Shown in pieces: positions 57,075 through 64,000 of a stretch of DNA of 64,000 bases. A model generated the notes under the pieces. The model was not told the origin of the DNA and searched no databases. It was given only the letters and a program-made list of their open reading frames with translations. This stretch comes from Mytilus californianus (lineage: Eukaryota; Mollusca; Bivalvia; Mytilida; Mytilidae), in the NCBI RefSeq assembly GCF_021869535.1, contig NW_026262648.1, positions 3,123,794-3,187,793 on the forward strand, given 5' to 3'. The position numbers and the translations under genes were made by a program. Within the stretch, counting starts at the first letter, position 1. Each line of letters opens with the position of its first letter.

Positions 57075-58082
57075 GTATATGTAAGAGAATGATAATCCCT
57101 TTCTTCATGATTAAGTACGAGCGTTAGCGAGTACTTATCATGAAGTAAGGGATTATCATTCTCTTACAAACTTAGAATATTGTAAAGTGCTCAAGGCTCA
57201 AATGATCTCTTGATTGGTTGTATTCAAGAATTAGTGTCTTTGTCAGTGCAATGTTTATAATTGATGCATGACTTCCCTTTTCGGCATTTCATTTATGAAT
57301 TAGTTTTAGTGATGTTAGGACATTCTTATAACTTGGGAAATATTAAAAAAAAAAATGCGTTATAGACATTAGGTGACAACAGTCCAAAGAAAAGGTAGGA
57401 ATTGTATATGTTTCCTGATTGTGAGCATGAATTTATATAATGTATTATTTTTGTGAGGAATTATCCTTTTTTTATTTACAGTTTAAATAAATAACTATAT
57501 TGGAGTTACAACTAATTTTATTTTCACAGCCAATATTTTGGTCCGGCTTCTTAAATCAAATACTATTTCATTATAACAGGGGAATGTTCAAATAAAATGC
57601 CTTTAAAAGTTTTAAATATATTCAAAACTTAAATTAAATTCCTTTTTTTTTTAATTTTAAAGGAATATTGGAAATAACTATTCTTCCCAACCGCTAGTCC
57701 AGTTATCAGAGTTTTTGGAAAGCTAAAGATTTAGGTTGTTTTTGATTTTAAAACTTTTTTTTCTTTTTTTTTCTTTTTTTGCATTGCTTTGATATTTTTT
57801 AGTTTTATAGTAATTTAAAGTTATTAAACTTATTTTGATTTTTTTGTTTCACAATTTAACTTTAAGTCAGTTTCAATCACTTTGTGATAAATCCTTTCAA
57901 TCTGATAAATTTGCTTCGGGGCAGTTGTAAACCATTTATAGAAACTCTTTGTTTTGAACTGTAAATAGACCGAAATAATAGGATAATCCCTTACTAAGAA
58001 CATGATTTACATTCGTTCTTCACAATTAAGAGACATCAAATCCTACAATTTCATTGGTCGAGAGCACTTTGCTATATTCTAA
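57075..58082 (+). mobile_element. 1-kb non-autonomous element, copy 2
   Basis: Begins gtatatgtaagagaatg and holds the same 87-bp hairpin (57081-57167). It then follows 4686-5651 almost base for base, lacking the 51-bp block present there near 5345-5397, and ends gagcactttgctatattcta (58062-58081). Flanks are unrelated to those of copy 1, which sets the element limits at both ends. Confidence 0.8.
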
Positions 58083-58429
58083 AGCAAGCGGACATTATGG
58101 ATATTGTTATGTAAACAACGCTCGTTACAAATATGACACCTGTCAGTCAGTTTTAAAAGTATTATCTCATTGAATCTGCTACACAGATTAATCAGATCAA
58201 AAGATCGGTTAATTAGCATTAATCCTGACAGCATTTGATTCACACTGAATTAGGTCTTCCTTTCTGTTTATTGTGTATGTGTTTTTACAAGCAAACATGA
58301 CACAACTTTTAATCTTATTTAACATTAATGAACCGATATCAAAAGATTCAGATTGATTTTATTACTTGATTGACGATACATGTGAAGCTGCTCACTTTCT
58401 AAATCATTTATGAAAATATTTATATAGAC
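58083..58429. other. No recognised feature
   Basis: AT-rich spacer. Confidence 0.4.
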
Positions 58430-58524
58430 CACTGGGATTTCGCGAATTCAAAACGGCGCGAATTTAGATTGTGTTAATAAATCGCGAAATAAAGACGGCG
58501 CGAAAATTTTCCGGTTTACAGTAG
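58430..58524. mobile_element. MITE, cgcgaaa ends, copy 2
   Basis: cactgggatttcgcgaattc..ggcgcgaattt pairs loosely with aaatcgcgaaataaagacgg..gcgaaaattttccggttta. The right end matches the left end of 56788-56885 in reverse. Confidence 0.6.
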
Positions 58525-59146
58525 TCTTTTTGTAATTTGGATATACGTTTTAGTATGTTATAAATCAAATATGAGAATTTGAGTCAAATCGGTGAACATG
58601 CATTTGACAGCTAATGCCCTTTTCACTCTTCCATATTTTATCCAGGCGATTGTTAAAAGAGTCATTATTGTAACGTACATGAAAACATAGGGACACACCA
58701 CGCATGCTTTTTTCTTATGATATTATAAATATTGATACTTAGTAAAATAATTCAAAGGCAACAAATAAATTGGAAACCAGAGATGTCCAAATCAGTTTTT
58801 TTCGATCAATATTGATTAACACGGGAAATTTCAGTGGAGGCTCTGGGCTGAGTTGAACGTTGTCTAGCTATTCTTACCATGCTAGCAGGAGAAAATAAGA
58901 AGACAAAAATGCTAATATGCTTAATTTCTATGAATGATTTAAAGAAGAAAAGAAGTATTCATAAATAATTAAGACATACAGCAACCTTATTAAACTGCTC
59001 ACAAACATTCTTCCTTTTAAAGTTCAACCTAGTACGATCTTTACAAATTTAAAGTATCATTTAAAAACAATGTGAGATATCTTTTGAAATATATTATTTG
59101 TGAACATAATGTTAAAATTTTACTACGTTTCACATTCTTCACTTTT
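58525..59146. other. No recognised gene
   Basis: AT-rich sequence leading up to the long inverted repeat. Confidence 0.4.
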
Positions 59147-59166
59147 CGATGCCTACACTGTGTCTA

Positions 59167-59425
59167 AACTACCCCGGCAAAAAATGTTTCGACTCGATAG
59201 TATCTAATGTCCGGTACGGTGACGGACAATCAACAGACAGAGAAAAGGTAGAATTTCTGTTTATTTATTTGTTTTTTAATGACATAGAAGAATAAACATA
59301 CACATCTAACTATTTTCGATTGTGTGATGTAATATTTTCTACCACCGTTCTAGATTAATGGAGAAATAAGTAAAAAGGCACATGAAAATGGTGAATTGAG
59401 TGAACCTTGCTACGAATTTGTTTAA
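59167..59425 (+). CDS. Putative terminal exons of an unknown protein
   Basis: 59167-59247 reads NYPGKKCFDSIVSNVRYGDG then QSTDREK to an AAG|GT donor. 59354-59425 reads INGEISKKAHENGELSEPCY then EFV and stop after a ttctag acceptor. The joined frame stays open across the 106-bp interval in phase 0. The right arm (62557-63054, minus) holds the same peptides with changes (NYPGEKCLDS.., IYGEISKNAHQNGELSEPC), but its first exon has lost the donor phase. Retention of readable peptide in both arms suggests true coding origin, perhaps the cytoplasmic tail of a receptor. A C-terminal EFV would suit a PDZ ligand. No family is recognised and the upstream exon edge is uncertain. Confidence 0.35.
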
Positions 59426-59929
59426 TTTCTTTTTAAATTGTGCACATTGTACGGAAAGAAAAGTACGAAAAGAAGGATATTAACACAGAGATTGCATGGC
59501 TAGTCACTATGAGCACCTCAATATTTGCATTTCTGTGCATGGAACGAAAGAAATGGGTCATGTCAAAATGGAAGGACCCTGTTTCGTCAATGTTGTTTAT
59601 TACACAAGGACCCTGTTTTGTCTCAGTATAGGACCCGGTTTTGTTTTGTTTTGAAACCACAAATTTATGAAAAGCTACATTAGCACGGATCTGGACATTG
59701 CCCATCGGAAGAAATTAAATATTTGAGTCAAAAAGATGTTATAAAGATGTTATTGCAATACAAACATGTGTTAAAATATATTTCAAACGGGAACTTTTCG
59801 AAATAGGGAGTAGACATTTTTGAATGCTATACGTATACCTTGTTGATCTTATCTTCGAACTAAGTTTAAATGGAAATAAATACTTTATATCATGTACTGA
59901 CATTAAATCCTTATGATAGAAAAAAGAAG

Positions 59930-60350
59930 ATGTGGTGTGATTGCCAATGAGACAGCTCGTCACAAGAAATCAAATGACACAGAAATTAACAACTATAGGT
60001 CGCCGTACGGCCTTCAACAATGAACAAAGCTCATACAACACAGTCAGCTATAAAAGGCCCCGAAATGACAAGTTTAAAACAATTCAAACGAGGAAACTAA
60101 CGGCCTAATTTATGTACAAAAAAATGAACGAAAAACAAATATGTAACACAGCAACAAACGACAACCACTGAAATACAGGCTCCTGGCTTGGGACAGGTAA
60201 ATATATACAGAATGTGGCGGGGTTAAACATCTTAGCGGGATCCCAACCCTCCCCTAACCTAGGAAATTGGTGTAACAGTACAACATAAGAACGAACTATA
60301 AAAATCAGTTGAAAAAGGCTTAAGTCATCAGATGGATACAAATAGAAATA
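59930..60350 (+). repeat. Family M, most complete copy
   Basis: Begins gaagatgtggtgtgattgcc and proceeds through ggtcgccgtacggccttcaa, ataaaaggccccgaaatgac, aacgaggaaactaacggcct, acaggctcctggcttgggac and gaatgtggcggggttaaaca to cagatggatacaaatag. It serves here as the reference for the other fragments. Confidence 0.85.
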
Positions 60351-60544
60351 CATCTCAAAAATGTTTGTTTGTTTTCTATACTACTGTAATGATGTAAAAA
60401 TAAGAATTTGTGGAATGATTGTGTTGCCATATAAATTTATCAAAAGAGTAAGGATAGTATGCTTTACTACACTATACGCTATGTTTACAATATATTTACT
60501 CATTCGTTCATCCATTGACGGACAGTGAGAGAAAAAGCTCCGTT

Positions 60545-60645
60545 TTGAAGGCCGTACTTTGACCTATAATGGTTTACTTTTACAAATTGTGACTTGGATG
60601 GAGAGTTGTCTCATTGGCACTTATACCACATCTTCTTATATCTAT
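60545..60645 (-). repeat. Family M fragment
   Basis: gaaggccgtactttgacc, gagagttgtctcattggca and cttataccacatcttctt are the reverse complement of the first 100 bp of family M. Confidence 0.75.
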
Positions 60646-60745
60646 TAGAACGTTTTGGATATCTCAATCAAAACGGTTGCCTTTCGAACGTGTATTTTAT
60701 GTCCGCTTCGAAATACACAAGTTTTAAACTTCCCCATTAGAAACA

Positions 60746-60905
60746 AAATAATTCTATCATGCCATGCTCTACGCTCATTTTAACATAGGTAGGCATTATA
60801 TTTGTCAATATTTTATACCTGGCTATCGCTTGGTTTAAAAATTTTAACAAATATAATGCCTTCCTATGTTAAAATGGGCATTGAGCATGGCATGAAAGAA
60901 TTATT
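60746..60905. mobile_element. Palindromic MITE, 160 bp
   Basis: aaataattctatcatgccat, gctctacgctcattttaaca and taggtaggcattatatttgt pair with acaaatataatgccttccta, tgttaaaatgggcattgagc and atggcatgaaagaattattt around a loop of about 40 bp. Confidence 0.85.
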
Positions 60906-60989
60906 TCTTTTTATAAATAAAAGTTGGTTTGCAACATTATAACGTCCAATATCTTCGTCTTCGTAGAACAACCTAATTGGCAATTTAGC

Positions 60990-61420
60990 TCGTGAAAAAT
61001 GACAATGAGACAGCTTTCCATCAGAGACCAAATGACGTAAAAGTTAACAAATATAGAACACCGTATGGCATCCAACAATGAGAAACGTCCATATGGCATA
61101 GCAAGCTAAAAAAGGCCCCGAAATGAAAACTGTAAAAAACAAAAAAGTAATGTGGAAACTAACGACCTAGATTTATGTACAAAACAAAAAACGAAAAACA
61201 AATACATGTATGATATATAGCAACAAAAGGCAACAACCGATTTACAGGCTCCTGAATTCGGTACTGGTACATACAGAATGGCGAGGTTGAACGTGTAAGC
61301 CCCCCCCCCCCCACGCTCCCCCTCCAAAAAAACAACAACAAAAAAAGTGGTATAACAGCACAACATATGAACAAACTATAAAATTCAGTGAGTTGAAAAA
61401 GGCTTAACTCATTTGATTAC
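60990..61420 (+). repeat. Family M, diverged copy
   Basis: caatgagacagctttccatc, aaaaggccccgaaatgaaaa, gtggaaactaacgacctag, ttacaggctcctgaattcgg and cagaatggcgaggttgaac follow the 59930 copy in order. A run of 14 C (about 61301-61314) and a CA-rich stretch replace part of its interior. Confidence 0.8.
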
Positions 61421-62556
61421 AGAGCCCCTATAGTAAATATGCGATTGGTGGCTGTCTCTGTTTTTTCGTCTTTTATTAAATTTTATGATGGTATACGATA
61501 TAGTTACATTATATCAGAGGAGATTCAGGGGAGTAGAGGGAGTACGCCGACCCCCCCCCCTTTTTTGGTGGCTAGAAATAATTATTTTATCATGTTTTTT
61601 AGCATTTATATATGATTTTTTATTAAGCATAAAATCGTTAAAAAAAAGTTCCCCTAGCTACGCTCAGCGGTATAAAATCCGTTAATGAATACGCTCCTTT
61701 CAAAAATCATGGCCTCGGTCCACCATTGCTTATTGACAATTTTAAACTTGACCAAATTGCTTAAATTGTAGAACATTTGTCAATGTACGATAATCATTAT
61801 ACAATGAAGAGATAAACCTATATATAATAGTTGTACTATATAGGGCAGTTGTTAACAACTTGATACTAGTGCATTAAAGAATTTGTTAATGTTAAAAAAA
61901 AAAAAGAAAAAAAAGAGAGATAAAACATCGTTTATTTATAAAAACTACTAATCAAATAATCATTATTGCAATTTCCGGATGGCCTAAGTTTTTTTATACT
62001 AGTTTATACTTTGTATTATTGTAACAAGGAGGGGTAAACAGATTTTTAACGCACTATTATTGTGATCCTTTGCGCCGTATGGAAATTCCTTTTCTTGGGC
62101 GATTCTGCATGCACATACATTTGTCTTATTCTCTTGCTTTATAATGAACGTTTAGTTTCAGAATATTTATTTTCAAACGATTATACTGTCTTCCCTTTAA
62201 GTAGAGCGGAACACTAAGATAACCATCTTGTTGTCCCAGAAAATCACATATCAAATGTGCGTCCTTAAATTTTCAAGGCCGTACACTAATTAAGTTTGGA
62301 CACTTAAATTTACATAGATGATATAAAAAAATCTAATTCCGTTTCAAAACCTTCATTTCTTTTTAATTTTTCCTTTTTTTTTATACAAAATAAAATTGAA
62401 ATTTGCTTTGTTCTAATATAGCAGGAATTCAAGTGTTTACGGATTCAAAAAGGTTATAAGTTATCCTCTGAAAGAAAATGATTTTCAACGATCCCTCAAA
62501 CTGCTGTTGAACGCCATATTTTAATTTTCGTCATGCGATTATGCATTATTTTCTAT
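61421..62556. other. No recognised gene inside the inverted repeat
   Basis: Holds a second poly-C run (about 61551-61560) and A-rich runs. No frame of note. Confidence 0.4.
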
Positions 62557-62630
62557 GACAAAACCGGGTCTGCTTTGTGAAATTTAAGGACAAAACCGGG
62601 TCGTACACATTGACAAAACCGGGTGCTTCA
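62557..62630. repeat. gacaaaaccgggt triple repeat
   Basis: gacaaaaccgggtc at 62557 and 62589 and gacaaaaccgggtg at 62612. The left arm has the complement gacccggttttgt and diverged relatives (ggaccctgttttgtc) near 59575-59640. Confidence 0.7.
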
Positions 62631-63066
62631 ATTTTGACATGACCCACTTCTTTCATTCCATGCACAGACATGCAAATATTGAGGCGATCATAGTGAAAAG
62701 TCTTGAAATCTCCGTGTTAATATCTTTCTTTCCGTACCTTTCTTTCCGTACAATGTGCTCAATTTAAAGAGAAATTAAACAAATTCGAGGCAGGGTTCAC
62801 TCAATTCACCATTTTGATGTGCATTTTTACTTATTTCTCCATAAATCTAGAACGGTGGTAGAAAATATTACATCACACTATCGAAAAAAGTTATATGTGT
62901 ATGTATATTCTTCAATATCATTAAAACAACAAATAAATAAACAGAATTTCTACATTTCTCTGTCTGTTGATTGTCCGTCACCGTACCGGACATTAGATAC
63001 TATTGAGTCCAAACATTTTTCGCCGGGGTAGTTTAGATACAGTGGCCTACGATGAATGAAAAACGT

Positions 63067-63165
63067 TTCTATAGCCCGGTTGGGACTATCAAAATTTACT
63101 TGGTCAAAGTTACCTTTGACCAGGTAAACTTGGTCCAAGTCATCTGTTGTCACTATCAACGTTTT
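63067..63165. mobile_element. Small palindromic element (acttggtcaaag)
   Basis: A 35-bp near-perfect palindrome at 63097-63131 (tttacttggtcaaag facing ctttgaccaggtaaa) lies between gggactatcaaaa and gtcactatcaac, which may be its flanks. acttggtcaaag recurs at 63175. Confidence 0.45.
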
Positions 63166-63439
63166 TCATCAAAAACTTGGTCAAAGAAGATAACTGCACT
63201 GTGATTGGACAATACCAGTCCAAGTCAATCCAGATTTCAAGAAAAATAGGATGAGATTCTTTCACTAGGAAAAATTTGTACAACACAATAGATAGTGATA
63301 GTGATGTCGGTTGTTTCATGCACTTTCCATGACTAAAAGGCTCAATTTAGCTGTTAATAAGCAATGGTCCTTGATTTAATCAAAAATAGTCTATAAATTA
63401 TTTTATTGCAATTACATGATCACAGATCATCAATTTTTT

Positions 63440-63905
63440 TCAAATTCAAATATGTAGTTACTGATGACAAAAAAACAGGTCAAGTTTGATTTTGACGATT
63501 TTCACTTTTTGCTGTTTTGGAGTTGCGCTCATTGAGGGCTTTTCAAAATATGTTATTACTGATAAATGTTTTCCGAAGGAAATCCGGTTAATGATTTGGG
63601 GTCATATGGCATACGATTGGGCATTCGGGTGGATCGGTCGGCGGGCTTGTTTCCGTTGCACTAACTTATGATATGCTGTTAAAATTTTAATACAAATGTG
63701 TGTTATTACTGTTGACAAAATAGAGGTCAAATTCGATATTCACGATTTTTCGCTTGTCGTTCAGGAGTTATAATTCTTGTATGATTGCAATAACGTTCAA
63801 CCAATGGATTTCAAATTGTGTATATTGTTACTGGTAACAAAATGGAGGTCATGTTCGATATCGACGATTTTCATTTTTGCTGTTAAGAAGTTATTGTCAT
63901 TTTGT
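63440..63905. repeat. Degenerate monomers of about 125-245 bp
   Basis: gacaaaaaaacaggtcaagt (63468), gacaaaatagaggtcaaatt (63713) and aacaaaatggaggtcatgtt (63837) are each followed by cgat..acgattttcact-like words and a gagttat or aagttat. About 110 bp of unlike sequence (63550-63660) interrupt the first pair. Likely the body of another monomer-type element. Confidence 0.55.
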
Positions 63906-64000
63906 TTATTTTCTTTTGTTTCCTATTCTGACATCGGACTCGGACTTCTCTTATACTGAGTTTTACTGTGCGTACTATTGTGCTTTTGTTTTTTCTACAT

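Larger units (their letters stand above)
59147..63054. mobile_element. 3.9-kb region bounded by 500-bp inverted repeats
   Basis: The left arm (59147-59645) and right arm (62557-63054) are reverse complements with scattered substitutions: ctaaactaccccggc / gccggggtagtttag, ggtacggtgacggacaatca / tgattgtccgtcaccgtacc, taccaccgttctagatt / aatctagaacggtggta, gggtcatgtcaaaat / attttgacatgaccc. The interior (about 2.9 kb) holds family M copies, a palindromic MITE and poly-C tracts, but no transposase frame. It could be an inverted duplication or a long-TIR non-autonomous element. The arms contain exon-like sequence. Confidence 0.75.

Noticed and set aside
60105-61374. Minus-strand frames inside the long inverted repeat
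   Set aside because: They lie in family M repeat copies and break in other copies of the same repeat.
63486-63671. 61-residue frame near the window end
   Set aside because: Falls in a degenerate monomer array, with no motif.

Overview
The window looks like nuclear DNA of a marine bivalve, most likely a mussel (Mytilidae, probably Mytilus). It is AT-rich and intron-like, with almost no long open reading frames. It is packed with dispersed repeats that I recognise from memory of mussel and other mollusc genomic sequence: the family containing gatgtggtatgattgcc, the family whose 3' end reads ttgccactg..gttaagcaa..(aatc)n, tRNA-headed SINEs, and elements starting with a hairpin followed by gtc/ggc/gtcc microsatellites. 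No bacterial operon, rRNA gene or functional tRNA gene was seen.

The one convincing host coding exon is at 52.65-53.07 kb (+). It encodes a long cytoplasmic N-terminus, one membrane segment and a claudin/PMP22-type first extracellular loop, and ends at a clean GTAAGT donor. A weaker host-like pair of exons (59.17-59.43 kb) lies in the left arm of a 3.9-kb inverted repeat, and its damaged counterpart lies in the right arm.

Layout. 0-8.9 kb: tandem arrays, a nested inverted-repeat element, a 1-kb element that recurs at 57 kb, and a foldback element whose arms are arrays of cacactgag. 8.9-14.3 kb: a minus-strand CR1/L2-type LINE and a second LINE's C-terminal relic. 14.8-17.7 kb: a 27-bp minisatellite grown inside an older repeat, a TTAA-flanked element made of CCGTT words, and a hairpin/microsatellite element. 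19.5-26.7 kb: a minus-strand ORF1-like relic cut up by a 1.26-kb element (family A) and by a 3.9-kb plus-strand LINE with SGNH-esterase/CCHC ORF1 and EN-RT ORF2. 26.7-31.6 kb: a foldback element, a family C element with a 467-bp tandem duplication, and a near-identical second copy of family A. 32-46 kb: palindromic MITEs, SINEs, an RT gene relic split by a family B element, and further family A, B and D copies. 46-49.5 kb: Penelope-like and gag-like relics. 49.5-64 kb: the claudin-like exon, SINEs, palindromic MITEs and the long inverted repeat.

The most striking theme is a modular architecture shared by at least seven unrelated-sequence repeat families (A-G): T-rich start, hairpin of about 30-45 nt, CG-containing micro-repeat, usually several tandem monomers (about 85-180 bp), the reverse complement of the 5' stem near the 3' end, a short 3' hairpin and then a T-rich end. 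This matches what is known of bivalve pearl elements and Helentron-associated non-autonomous elements. Their autonomous partner is not in this window.
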